Under the pieces are notes generated by a model. The model had not been told where the DNA came from. It made no database searches and saw nothing but the letters and a program-made list of their open reading frames with translations. From Acidobacteriota bacterium (lineage in GTDB: Bacteria > Acidobacteriota > Terriglobia > UBA7540), in contig QHZK01000114.1 of NCBI GenBank assembly GCA_003224635.1, positions 1 to 20,466 on the forward strand: DNA of 20,466 nt. Direction: 5' to 3'. This document shows positions 1 through 9,246 of this stretch, one piece after another. The stretch's first letter is position 1, and each line of letters opens with the position of its first letter. A program made the position numbers and the translations under genes.

Positions 1-120
1 TTCATCTGCGAGACGCCGATCGACCGGCCGGGGGACGACAAGCGGAACCTGCGCCTGGTACGGCGCTTGGCGGGAGCACGGCGCTCAGGGTTGAAGGGCA
101 TGGGCAGGCGTGTCGCATGA
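1..120 (+). CDS. nfo: C-terminal end of probable endonuclease IV (AP endonuclease), partial
   Basis: An open frame enters from the left edge in frame 1 and ends at TGA 118-120, giving the last 39 residues of a protein. The visible part begins FICETPIDRPGDDKRNL and continues into a basic tail rich in Arg and Gly. The stretch with E-T-P followed by a charged loop and an N-L-x-x-V/L-R-x-L helix resembles the C-terminus of deoxyribonuclease IV, a zinc-dependent AP endonuclease that cuts abasic DNA 5' of the lesion in base excision repair; the Glu of the ETP motif is typical of the last metal-site strand in this TIM-barrel family. All other motifs lie outside the window, so the call rests on a short tail. 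A xylose-isomerase-like TIM-barrel protein of the same superfamily is the main alternative. Confidence 0.42.
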   Translation, partial: FICETPIDRPGDDKRNLRLVRRLAGARRSGLKGMGRRVA

Positions 121-124
121 CATC

Positions 125-141
125 TTGCGTTCGGAACGCAA
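125..141. promoter_or_regulatory. Perfect 17-bp palindrome abutting the hicA start codon (candidate operator)
   Basis: TTGCGTTC-G-GAACGCAA reads as two 8-base arms around a single central G, with no mismatch. The last base is directly followed by the ATG of hicA at 142. Toxin-antitoxin operons are commonly autorepressed through such palindromes, so an operator is the first reading. As RNA the same bases could fold back next to the start codon, although a loop of one base would force the innermost pairs open. No Shine-Dalgarno sequence is visible in front of hicA. Confidence 0.5.
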
Positions 142-399
142 ATGACAGGCTCCCGCACCGATAAGGTCCTCGAGCAAATTCTGCGCGGAACCGCCGACGC
201 AAACATCCCCTTCGCCAGCCTGCGCCAGCTTCTGCGAAGGTTGGGCTTTGATGAGCGAATCCGGGGAAGCCGTCACATTTTCACGAAGGAAGAGGTTGAG
301 GAAATCCTGAATCTGCAACCCCAGGGCAACAAGGCGAAGCCGTACCAGGTCAAGCAGGTTCGTCATGTTATTGTTAAATACAAGCTGGGAGGCGAATGA
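142..399 (+). CDS. hicA: HicA-family toxin of a type II toxin-antitoxin system
   Basis: This 85-residue protein matches the longer HicA form. It has an N-terminal helix (about residues 5-20), a helix with the pattern F-x-x-L-R-x-L-L-R-R-L-G-F (24-36), then I-R-G-S-R-H-I-F (40-47) and a final P-Y-Q-V-K-Q-V-R helix. HicA toxins have a double-stranded-RNA-binding-like fold and cleave mRNA without the ribosome; the His of the G-S-x-H motif, here His45, is the family's catalytic residue. The gene ends at TGA 397-399, one base before the GTG of the antitoxin gene, as expected for a coupled pair. The start at ATG 142 gives the usual N-terminus (the R-x-D-K-x-L-x-x-I-L-R-G-T-A-D-A-N pattern) but has no visible ribosome binding site. 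The family call is firm; activity of this copy is not shown. Confidence 0.85.
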   Translation: MTGSRTDKVLEQILRGTADANIPFASLRQLLRRLGFDERIRGSRHIFTKEEVEEILNLQPQGNKAKPYQVKQVRHVIVKYKLGGE

Positions 400-400
400 C

Positions 401-610
401 GTGCCCAAATATGAAGTGATCATCTACTGGAGCGACGAAGACCAAGCCTTCATTGCGGAGGTTCCCGAACTGCCGGGTTGCGCGGCGGACGGCGCGACGT
501 ATCGGGAGGCGCTGGCCAACGTCGAGGTCATCGTCAAGGAATGGATTGAGACGGCGAAGGAACTGGGTCGCCTGATTCCCGCTCCGAAAGGCCGGCTGGT
601 TTTTGCCTGA
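401..610 (+). CDS. hicB: HicB-family antitoxin
   Basis: The 69-residue product starts at GTG 401, giving MPKYEVIIYWSDEDQAF. This start is preferred over the in-frame ATG at 365, which lies inside hicA, because a GGGAG sequence sits about ten bases upstream and the homologous N-terminus begins with the Y-E-V-I-I-Y-W strand. The pattern E-V-P-E-L-P-G-C-A-A-D-G followed by a helix E-A-L-A-N-V-E-x-x-x-x-E-W-I-E-T-A is the core of HicB, a partly degraded RNase H-like fold that binds and silences HicA. The protein ends soon after the helix and a K-G-R-L-V-F-A tail, so it lacks the C-terminal ribbon-helix-helix or helix-turn-helix domain that other HicB proteins use to bind their operator. Autoregulation may therefore work through the HicA-HicB complex or another protein. 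Confidence 0.85.
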   Translation: MPKYEVIIYWSDEDQAFIAEVPELPGCAADGATYREALANVEVIVKEWIETAKELGRLIPAPKGRLVFA

Positions 611-653
611 ATCAGGACTGTCGACTTTCAACTATTGACCCTCAGCTGGTCTT

Positions 654-3182
<2,529 letters not shown>

Positions 3183-3183
3183 G

Positions 3184-3258
3184 GTGTGAAGGGTAAAGGG
3201 TAAAGGATGAAATCAAACAGCGCAGGCTTTTTCATCCTTTAACCTTTACACTTCACAC
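3184..3258 (+). terminator. Large imperfect hairpin between leuS and guaA (possible terminator or repeat element)
   Basis: Bases 3184-3212 and 3230-3258 are inverted copies of each other, matching at 27 of 29 positions, with a 17-base loop. The left arm is purine-rich (GTGTGAAGGGTAAAGGG then TAAAGGATGAAA) and the right arm is its pyrimidine-rich complement. The stem starts two bases after the leuS stop codon. It is much longer than an ordinary intrinsic terminator, is rich in A-T pairs and has no clear trailing T tract, so termination is only one option; an RNA-stabilising 3' hairpin or a mobile repeat is equally possible. Confidence 0.5.
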
Positions 3259-3274
3259 TTCACCTCTTGAGCCG

Positions 3275-4813
3275 ATGGACCAACCCCATCCTATTGTCGT
3301 CCTCGATTTCGGCTCCCAGTACACGCAGCTTATTGCCCGGCGCATCCGCGAGATGCAGGTGTACTCGGTGATCGTGCCGTGCTCGATTGCCTTCGAGGCT
3401 CTGGTGCGGATGAGCCCGCAGGCCCTGATTCTCTCGGGCGGGCCTGCTTCGGTGTACGATTCTGCTGCGCCGACCTGTGACGATCGCGTCTTTAAGCTGA
3501 ATATTCCCACCCTGGGCATCTGCTACGGGTTGCAACTGCTGTCCTACAAACTGGGGGGCAAAGTGGAGCCTGCCACGCGCCGCGAATACGGGTTGGCGCA
3601 GCTCGAATTCGATGCGGGCAGCGAATTACTGGCCGGATTGACGTCGCCCTTGCGCGTGTGGAACAGCCACGGCGATCACGTTGCCGAAGTTCCGCCCGGC
3701 TTCCGCGTCACCGGACGAACGGAAAACGCGATCTCGGTGATTGAGAACCCTCACGCGAAAATGTACGCGGTGGAGTTTCACCCGGAAGTGCGCCATACGG
3801 AACGGGGCAAGGAAATCCTCAAGCGCTTCGTCGTGAATATTTGCGGGGCCAAGCCCAACTGGTTCGCTCGATCATTTATCGAGGAGGCGGTCGAGCGAAT
3901 TCGCGAGCAGGTGGGCGATGGGCTGGCGCTCTGCGCTCTTTCCGGAGGCGTGGACTCGGCCGTGGCGGCGACTCTGGTGGCCCGGGCGATCGGCGACAGG
4001 CTCACCTGCGTTTTTGTTAACAACGGACTGCTGCGTGAGAATGAGTTTGAGACGGTCACCGCCGCGCTCAGGGGCCAGGCCCACTTGAAGGTGCTGGCCC
4101 TAGACCGGTCAGAGCGATTTCTCATCCGGCTGCGAGGCGTAACCGACCCCGAGCAAAAGCGCAAGATTATCGGAGAAGAATTCATTCGCATCTTTGAAGA
4201 GGAGGCGCGCGGTCTGGGCGGCGTTCGTTACCTCGTGCAGGGAACGCTGTATCCCGACGTCATCGAGTCCGTTTCAGTGAAAGGTCCCGCCGCGACCATC
4301 AAGAGCCATCACAACGTGGGAGGACTGCCGCAGGACTTGACGTTTCGACTCATCGAACCCTTGCGCGAACTCTTCAAGGACGAGGTCAGGGTGGTGGGAA
4401 GGGAGTTGGGCCTGAGCGAGGAGATCGTGGGGCGCCAGCCTTTTCCAGGCCCCGGCCTGGCGGTGCGGATCGTCGGCGAAGTCACGCCAGAGCGCTTGCG
4501 GATGGTCCGCGAGGCTGATGCAATTGTGGATGAAGAGGTACGGTCAGTGGGGCGTTACGCAAGGCTGTGGCAGTCGTTCGCTGTACTGCTGCCCGTCTCA
4601 AGTGTTGGAGTAATGGGCGACGCGCGCACCTACGCCTCGACGGTGGCGCTGCGGGCCGTGGAGTCCGAGGACGGGATGACAGCCGACTGGTCCAAACTGC
4701 CCGCGTCGCTCCTGGAACGGATAGCGACACGAATAGTGAACGAGGTCAAAGGAGTCAACCGCGTCGTCTTTGATATAACCTCGAAGCCACCCGGAACAAT
4801 CGAGTGGGAATAA
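3275..4813 (+). CDS. guaA: GMP synthase (glutamine-hydrolysing)
   Basis: Converts XMP to GMP using ATP and glutamine, the last step of guanine nucleotide synthesis. The 512-residue protein has the full bacterial architecture. The N-terminal class I glutamine amidotransferase has L-S-G-G-P-A-S-V-Y (53-61), nucleophile Cys83 in G-I-C-Y-G-L-Q, and the His169/Glu171 pair in E-F-H-P-E-V. The ATP-pyrophosphatase domain has the PP-loop S-G-G-V-D-S at 223-228. The C-terminal dimerisation domain contains R-Q-P-F-P-G-P-G-L-A-V-R and ends with the typical D-I-T-S-K-P-P-G-T-I-E-W-E. ATG 3275 gives the normal N-terminus. The gene follows leuS after a 92-base gap that holds a long hairpin, so it may be transcribed with leuS or separately. 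Nothing in it looks damaged. Confidence 0.97.
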   Translation: MDQPHPIVVLDFGSQYTQLIARRIREMQVYSVIVPCSIAFEALVRMSPQALILSGGPASVYDSAAPTCDDRVFKLNIPTLGICYGLQLLSYKLGGKVEPATRREYGLAQLEFDAGSELLAGLTSPLRVWNSHGDHVAEVPPGFRVTGRTENAISVIENPHAKMYAVEFHPEVRHTERGKEILKRFVVNICGAKPNWFARSFIEEAVERIREQVGDGLALCALSGGVDSAVAATLVARAIGDRLTCVFVNNGLLRENEFETVTAALRGQAHLKVLALDRSERFLIRLRGVTDPEQKRKIIGEEFIRIFEEEARGLGGVRYLVQGTLYPDVIESVSVKGPAATIKSHHNVGGLPQDLTFRLIEPLRELFKDEVRVVGRELGLSEEIVGRQPFPGPGLAVRIVGEVTPERLRMVREADAIVDEEVRSVGRYARLWQSFAVLLPVSSVGVMGDARTYASTVALRAVESEDGMTADWSKLPASLLERIATRIVNEVKGVNRVVFDITSKPPGTIEWE

Positions 4814-4888
4814 GCCGGCGAGACCAAGTGCAACCGCATCCAGCGGCGACACTACTCCCCGGATGCCACAAGGGTGTTACCTAAGGAG

Positions 4889-5263
4889 CTAGCGACTGGC
4901 CAGCTTCTGAGCCATGAACAACAACAACTGGCGATCCTTTTCGTCGATCCGGCTTGTGAGTCGGCGCACTTTCTCGAAGAAGCGCATTTCCTTCTCCGAC
5001 TCCTCGTCCATGACCAACTCTTCGGTCGTCTGCCGCTTGCTCAGGTTCGGAAGCGCAGGTGGTTCGTCTCCCTCATAGAACAACTGATAGAGAGGGATCT
5101 CCAACGCTGACGCGAGCCGCTCCAGAGTCTCGAGCGACGGCACTGTGTGCCCGTTCTCAACTCGGGAGATGTAGCATCGGAGCAAACCTGTGCGCTCTTC
5201 TATATCACCTTGTGACAGCTTCTTATCCTCACGTAACTTCCGGAGGCGGGTTCCTATTATCAT
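4889..5263 (-). CDS. XRE/Cro-CI family transcriptional regulator
   Basis: A 124-residue DNA-binding protein. Residues 5-60 form a five-helix Cro/CI-type helix-turn-helix: L-R-K-L-R-E-D-K-K-L-S-Q-G-D-I-E (8-23) with recognition helix C-Y-I-S-R-V-E-N-G (30-38), then P-S-L-E-T-L-E-R-L-A-S-A-L-E-I-P-L-Y-Q-L-F. The C-terminal half is charged and helical (residues 85-124) with no known ligand domain, so it probably serves dimerisation. I recall near-identical N-termini in many Acidobacteriota genomes, but I know of no defined regulon. The ATG at 5263 has no Shine-Dalgarno sequence, and a promoter-like pair lies so close that the mRNA may be almost leaderless. It is divergent from the sigma-factor operon, which makes control of that operon possible but unproven. 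Confidence 0.85.
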   Translation of the reverse strand: MIIGTRLRKLREDKKLSQGDIEERTGLLRCYISRVENGHTVPSLETLERLASALEIPLYQLFYEGDEPPALPNLSKRQTTEELVMDEESEKEMRFFEKVRRLTSRIDEKDRQLLLFMAQKLASR

Positions 5264-5273
5264 AATGTGGATA

Positions 5274-5302
5274 TTCTTACATAGTGATACTCATTTAGTC
5301 AA
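5274..5302 (-). promoter_or_regulatory. Candidate promoter of the XRE gene (near-leaderless transcript)
   Basis: On the minus strand TTGACT (5302-5297) is followed after 17 bases by TAAGAA (5279-5274). The -35 match is good and the -10 match moderate. A start site about seven bases past the -10 box would fall at about 5267, only a few bases before the ATG at 5263, which fits the missing ribosome binding site. The flanking A/T-rich stretch 5302-5322 contains the imperfect palindrome CTAAAA...TTTTAG overlapping the upstream side of the -35 box, a possible autoregulatory operator. Confidence 0.38.
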
Positions 5303-5469
5303 CTAAAAAATTTTTGATTTTAGCCCCAGGGGACGGCGTTTAAGAGCGACCCAAATAGAATCAAGCACTTATATCCTATAACTTGCGATTTCACTTGATG
5401 AGGCGCCGTAGGCTCTGAGCCGACTCGATGTGGGTGTAACTCGAACCGTGTTCGCTCCGTCCATATCTG

Positions 5470-6084
5470 ATGAAGGGCGAACCCAATGGAATCAGGATGG
5501 AAAACCCGCCCAGGGATGCCCAGGAGGTCGAATGGATCAAGCGTGTTCAGCGCGGGGAAGGGGAAGCCTTCGCGTTCCTGATCGAGCTTCACGAGCGGCG
5601 CGTTCGCGCTCTGGTGTTCCACTTGGTCCGACGACGCGATGAAGTCGAAGACATTGCGCAGGAGATTTTCATTAAAGCGTTCAGGGGAATCCGGAGCTAC
5701 AACTTCCGGTCCTCGTTCGGCACCTGGCTCGGGCGGATCGCCGCGAACCATTGTTACGATTATCTGCGCCGCGAGCAAAAAGCCCGGGTCAGCTACTATT
5801 GGCAGATGTCCGAGGAAGGCAGCCGGAAGCTGGAGGAGGCAGCCGAGAAGCAGGATGCCCCCACGCCTGAGGAGGAAGTTGTGGTGCGCGATCTGGCCGA
5901 CAAACTGCTGGCGCAGGCTCCGGCTGGAGACCGCATGATCCTTGTGCTTAAGGAAATCGAGGACCAATCCGTGGAAGAGATTGCGGAAGTCTTGAACCTG
6001 AGGGTCAACACGGTTAAAGTGCGGTTGCACCGCGCCCGCAAGCGAATGCTGCAGCAGTTGAAAAAGTGGCGGCAGCGAAGGTGA
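5470..6084 (+). CDS. ECF-type RNA polymerase sigma factor (RpoE-like)
   Basis: A 204-residue sigma-70 family protein with only regions 2 and 4, as in extracytoplasmic-function sigma factors. Region 2 spans about residues 34-102 and includes D-E-V-E-D-I-A-Q-E-I-F-I-K-A-F and the -10-recognition segment F-G-T-W-L-G-R-I-A-A-N-H-C-Y-D-Y-L-R-R-E. A charged linker follows (111-142). Region 4 (143-196) contains the helix-turn-helix S-V-E-E-I-A-E-V-L-N-L-R-V-N-T-V-K-V-R-L-H-R-A-R. It would direct RNA polymerase to stress promoters and is expected to be held by the zinc-finger protein encoded 3 bases downstream. ATG 5470 has no clear ribosome binding site; ATG 5497 (residue 10) is an alternative start, also weak. 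The 3' neighbours (anti-sigma, CpxP-like, MacAB) are the probable target genes. Confidence 0.93.
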   Translation: MKGEPNGIRMENPPRDAQEVEWIKRVQRGEGEAFAFLIELHERRVRALVFHLVRRRDEVEDIAQEIFIKAFRGIRSYNFRSSFGTWLGRIAANHCYDYLRREQKARVSYYWQMSEEGSRKLEEAAEKQDAPTPEEEVVVRDLADKLLAQAPAGDRMILVLKEIEDQSVEEIAEVLNLRVNTVKVRLHRARKRMLQQLKKWRQRR

Positions 6085-6087
6085 ATC

Positions 6088-6576
6088 ATGCGATGCGACG
6101 AGGCCCGAGAGAGTGTTGAAGAGTTGAGAGGCGATGCTCTCCCTGCTCCCATCCGCGAGCACCTTGTGACTTGCGCGGCCTGCGCGGCCTACGCAAGGGA
6201 GTGGCGGCTGGTCGAGGCAGGGCTTCGCGCGCTAGCCAGGGAGCCCGTGCCGGCGGCCTCCCTGGGGTTTGCGGCGCGCGTCGTCCGGCGGTTGGAAGGG
6301 CTTGCGGAGGCCGGCCGCAAGAGCGAGGAGTTGTGGGAGCGGGCTGGAAGGCGCTTTGTGTACGCTACGCTGTTGTTGGCATTGACGACACTGCTGGTGT
6401 TGCTGCTGCCTTCGTCGGGGCCGCTGCGAGCGCCGCCCACCACGGAAGCCTACTTTGCCGGGCTGGAAGTGGCCGCCGCAACCGCCAACGATCCCCTTTT
6501 TGCTGACGAGGCGTCGAGCGACTTCGCTCCTGGCCGCTCCGGCCCGACGGAAGGGAGCAGCGCAAAACCGAGATGA
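6088..6576 (+). CDS. Zinc-finger anti-sigma factor, single-pass membrane protein
   Basis: A 162-residue protein whose N-terminus has the ZAS signature His25-x3-Cys29-x2-Cys32 with an additional Cys3, the zinc-binding anti-sigma domain that clamps ECF sigma factors. A hydrophobic segment at about residues 91-110 (YATLLLALTTLLVLLLP) is one transmembrane helix, placing the zinc domain in the cytoplasm and about 50 residues, Pro/Ala-rich and low in complexity, in the periplasm. It starts 3 bases after the sigma-factor stop codon, with an AAGGTGA ribosome binding site overlapping the end of that gene. Its last codons overlap the next gene by four bases (ATGA). Position, motif and topology together make anti-sigma the natural reading; release by regulated proteolysis or by the CpxP/CnrX-like neighbour is inference. 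Confidence 0.85.
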   Translation: MRCDEARESVEELRGDALPAPIREHLVTCAACAAYAREWRLVEAGLRALAREPVPAASLGFAARVVRRLEGLAEAGRKSEELWERAGRRFVYATLLLALTTLLVLLLPSSGPLRAPPTTEAYFAGLEVAAATANDPLFADEASSDFAPGRSGPTEGSSAKPR

Positions 6577-6947
6577 CGCGCCGCGCTTACGTCTATTTCG
6601 CCCTGACGTTTCTTTTGGGTGTCGTTGTCGGCGGCGGCAGCGTGTTCTATTATGGTTGGCACTCAGGCGTGCTGCACAGAGGGGCTCCATCGAGGCGCGG
6701 TGTGGTCGGTCGCCTGACGCGGGAGCTGAGCCTCTCTGACGCGCAGGCCCAGCAACTCGGCCAGATCATGGAGGATGCGGAAAAAAAGCATCAGCAACTG
6801 CAGGAGCGGTGCCGACCGCAATTCCAGGCCCTCCATAAGGAGACCCGCGACCGGATCCGGAAAATTCTCAATCCGGACCAGGTCGCCAGGTTCGACGAGA
6901 TCAACCGGCAGTTCGAGCAACGGATGCATCAGCGCATACGACCGTAG
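6573..6947 (+). CDS. Membrane-anchored Spy/CpxP/CnrX-like periplasmic stress sensor
   Basis: A 124-residue protein with one N-terminal transmembrane anchor (about residues 8-28, VYFALTFLLGVVVGGGSVFYY) and a periplasmic domain of two long amphipathic helices. Residues 49-60 (L-T-R-E-L-S-L-S-D-A-Q-A) and 99-106 (L-N-P-D-Q-V-A-R) are versions of the paired L-T-x-x-Q-type motifs of the CpxP/Spy/heavy-metal-resistance superfamily. In that group Spy and CpxP are chaperones or envelope-stress sensors, and CnrX is a membrane-anchored metal sensor acting on an anti-sigma/ECF pair. The anchor and the gene order sigma, anti-sigma, sensor resemble the Cnr arrangement. Translation is coupled to the anti-sigma gene by an ATGA overlap. 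Metal-binding residues are not obvious: His82 and Cys89 are scattered candidates only. Confidence 0.72.
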   Translation: MTRRAYVYFALTFLLGVVVGGGSVFYYGWHSGVLHRGAPSRRGVVGRLTRELSLSDAQAQQLGQIMEDAEKKHQQLQERCRPQFQALHKETRDRIRKILNPDQVARFDEINRQFEQRMHQRIRP

Positions 6948-7009
6948 GAGCGCGCGGCGCATCTAAAGTCAGTGGAAAACCGACATCCACAAGGAAAGGT
7001 CCTACCGCC

Positions 7010-8395
7010 ATGGCGATTCAGGAATTCTATCGGCAGCACAAAAGGCTCGCGACCCTTCTCGTGATCGCGCTGGGCGCTTTGTTCACTGTAGGCATGGTGA
7101 TGCGGGCGCGGTCCAGTGAGGCCAAGTATCTGACGGCAAAAGTGCAGCGCGGTGATATCACCGCGGTCGTCCAAGCTACGGGCACGATCAATCCGCTGAC
7201 CACAGTGCCCGTCGGCTCCTATGTGTCGGGCACCGTCGAGTACGTCTTCGCCGACTTCAACTCTCGCGTGCGCGCGGGGCAGGTCCTGGCGCAACTCGAC
7301 CCCGCCTATTACCAAGCTCAGGTGATCGAGGCGCGCGGCAACCTGGCCAACGCGCGGGCGAACGTCAAGAACCTGGAGGCCAGCTTGGTCGGACAGCAGG
7401 CGGTCATCGAGACCAACCGGGCCAACGTCGACAAGCTCAAGGCGGCGGCCGCTTACGCCCGCGTCAACGCCCGCCGCGTGGAGAACCTCGCCAAAGAGGG
7501 CGTGCTCTCCGAGGACCAGAAAGACCTGACGGTCTCGGGTCTGCAGCAGGCGGACGCGCAGGTGCTGGCTGCTCAGGCGCAGCTCAATCAGTCGATCTCC
7601 CAGCTCGATCAGAACAAGGCCCAACTCGAGCAGGCCCAGGCCCAGGTGCAGACGATGACGGGCGCCCTTCAGCAGGCCGAGACGAATCTGCGCTACACCA
7701 CGATCCTCTCGCCCATTGATGGCACGATCGTAGCGCGCAACGTCACCGTCGGCCAGTCGGTCGCCGCCTCCTTGCAGGCCCCCGTCGTCTTCACCATCGC
7801 GCAGGACCTCAAGCGCATGCAGGTCTACGCCGCCACAGATGAGTCTGACACGGGCAACGTCAAGATCGGTGCCGACGTGACGTTTCAGGTGGACGCATTT
7901 CCCACCGACACCTTCCACGGCCGGGTGAGCGCGATTCGATTGAACGCGACCACGGTTCAAAACGTCGTGACGTATTCCACGGTGATCGACTTCGAAAACC
8001 CCGATGAGAAGCTCCTGCCGGGCGAGACGGCCTATGTAACCATCCCAACGGGCCACGCGGTGGATACCGTCAAGGTTCCGAACGCGGCGCTGCGTTTTAC
8101 CCCGGAGATGTCGCAGAAGAGCCTCCAGGAGCTTTACAAGCAGTATCATATCCTCCCCTCTGCGACGGCGTCTCATCTGGGGGGCTGGCAGGTGGTTTGG
8201 CAAGAACTCGCTGAGAAGAAGCTGAAACCCGTCGCGGTCAAAGTCGGGATCACCGATTACAGCTTCACACAGTTGCTCGGGGGAGATCTGAAGGAGGGGG
8301 ATGTTCTGGTCACTGGCGAAGAACTGGCTCACAACCCGGCGCAGCAACAAGGGCAATTTCCAGGCGGCCCTCGCTTTGGCGGACCTCGGAGGTGA
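7010..8395 (+). CDS. macA: MacA-like periplasmic adaptor (HlyD/RND membrane-fusion) protein of an ABC efflux system
   Basis: A 461-residue membrane-fusion protein linking an inner-membrane ABC transporter to an outer-membrane channel. The N-terminal membrane anchor is at about residues 13-32. The first biotinyl-lipoyl half follows (T-A-V-V-Q-A-T-G-T-I-N-P, then Y-V-S-G-T-V-E-Y-V-F-A-D-F-N-S-R-V-R-A-G-Q-V-L-A). A very long Ala/Gln/Asn-rich coiled-coil hairpin spans about residues 100-225. The second lipoyl half carries T-T-I-L-S-P-I-D-G-T-I-V-A-R-N-V-T-V-G-Q-S-V-A-A. Beta-barrel and membrane-proximal domains end in a Gly/Pro/Gln-rich tail. The 62-base gap after the sensor gene contains a GGAAAGG ribosome binding site about ten bases before ATG 7010. 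The stop codon overlaps the GTG of the ATPase gene. Substrate cannot be read from sequence: MacAB homologues export macrolides, lipopeptides, toxins or haem-related molecules. Confidence 0.92.
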   Translation: MAIQEFYRQHKRLATLLVIALGALFTVGMVMRARSSEAKYLTAKVQRGDITAVVQATGTINPLTTVPVGSYVSGTVEYVFADFNSRVRAGQVLAQLDPAYYQAQVIEARGNLANARANVKNLEASLVGQQAVIETNRANVDKLKAAAAYARVNARRVENLAKEGVLSEDQKDLTVSGLQQADAQVLAAQAQLNQSISQLDQNKAQLEQAQAQVQTMTGALQQAETNLRYTTILSPIDGTIVARNVTVGQSVAASLQAPVVFTIAQDLKRMQVYAATDESDTGNVKIGADVTFQVDAFPTDTFHGRVSAIRLNATTVQNVVTYSTVIDFENPDEKLLPGETAYVTIPTGHAVDTVKVPNAALRFTPEMSQKSLQELYKQYHILPSATASHLGGWQVVWQELAEKKLKPVAVKVGITDYSFTQLLGGDLKEGDVLVTGEELAHNPAQQQGQFPGGPRFGGPRR

Positions 8396-9246
8396 GTTTC
8401 GGAGTGCCGGAAGAGATGCTCGAGTCTAAATCTGAAACGGGGCTTGAAACGGGAAAGTCGCCCGCGCTCGGCGCTCCTGTGATCCAGGTTGAGAGCCTGC
8501 ACAAGACGTACGACCTGGGCGAAGTGCAAGTCCATGCCCTGCGAGGGGTATCGCTCTCGGTACACCCGGGCGAGTTGGTGGCCGTGATGGGCGCGTCGGG
8601 TTCCGGAAAGTCCACGTTTATGAATTTGATCGGTTGCCTGGATCGGCCCACGCGCGGACGCTATCTGCTCGAGGGGCAGGATGTCGCCGGGCTCTCGAAA
8701 CGGGAGCTGGCAGCCATTCGCAACCGCAGGATCGGGTTTGTATTCCAGGGATTCAACTTGCTGGCTCGAACCTCCGCGCTCGAAAACGTCGAGCTTCCCC
8801 TGATCTATTCCGGCGTCCCTCAGCAGCAGAGACTCCAGCGCGCGCGGGCGTCGCTCAAGCTGGTGGGCCTGGAGGGCCGGGAAGAGCACCACCCCTCGCA
8901 GCTCTCGGGAGGCCAGCAGCAGCGCGTGGCCATTGCGCGCGCTCTGGTCAATAACCCCTCGATTGTCCTTGCCGACGAGCCTACCGGGAACCTGGACAGC
9001 CGCACCAGCGTAGAGATCATGGAGATTTTCCAGCGTTTGAACGAGGAGAGGAACATCACCATCCTGCTGGTCACTCACGAGCCGGACGTGTCGCGCTTCG
9101 CCAAGCGAGTGATCATGTTCCGCGACGGCAAAGTGCGATGCGATACAGAGGTCGAAGACAGGGCCGTGGCAGGCGAGGTCCTGGCGACCATGCCGGTGCT
9201 GGGCGAGGACGACGATGAGGATGCTCCGGAGGAGGTCAAAGGCTGA
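8392..9246 (+). CDS. MacB/LolD-type ABC transporter ATP-binding protein
   Basis: A 284-residue ATPase with all ABC motifs: Walker A G-A-S-G-S-G-K-S (67-74), Q-loop Gln119 in F-V-F-Q-G-F-N-L, signature L-S-G-G-Q-Q-Q-R (171-178), Walker B I-V-L-A-D-E-P (191-197) followed by T-G-N-L-D, and switch His in V-T-H-E. The F-Q-G-F-N-L-L-A-R-T-S-A-L-E-N-V-E-L-P pattern is diagnostic of the MacB/LolD/FtsE family. The GTG at 8392 overlaps the macA stop codon by four bases; ATG 8416 (residue 9) is another possible start, with GGAAG a few bases upstream. About 25 residues of charged leader precede the first beta strand, and the acidic C-terminal tail (GEDDDEDAPEEV) is an extra beyond the core. It powers the permease encoded immediately downstream, whose ATG overlaps this gene's stop as TGATG. 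Confidence 0.93.
   Translation: MSFGVPEEMLESKSETGLETGKSPALGAPVIQVESLHKTYDLGEVQVHALRGVSLSVHPGELVAVMGASGSGKSTFMNLIGCLDRPTRGRYLLEGQDVAGLSKRELAAIRNRRIGFVFQGFNLLARTSALENVELPLIYSGVPQQQRLQRARASLKLVGLEGREEHHPSQLSGGQQQRVAIARALVNNPSIVLADEPTGNLDSRTSVEIMEIFQRLNEERNITILLVTHEPDVSRFAKRVIMFRDGKVRCDTEVEDRAVAGEVLATMPVLGEDDDEDAPEEVKG

Noticed and set aside
5430..5469. Possible ECF-type autoregulatory promoter (GAACC-like element near 5445)
   Set aside because: The element is too close to the sigma-factor start and no matching -10 motif at the right spacing could be defended.
5320..6162. 280-codon open frame on the minus strand over the sigma-factor gene
   Set aside because: The plus-strand sigma factor has clear region 2 and region 4 motifs; the minus frame has none.
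6929..8356. 475-codon open frame on the minus strand
   Set aside because: It mirrors macA. Its apparent Leu/Arg/Val repeats are the complement of the Ala/Gln coiled-coil codons; no recognisable domain or ribosome binding site.
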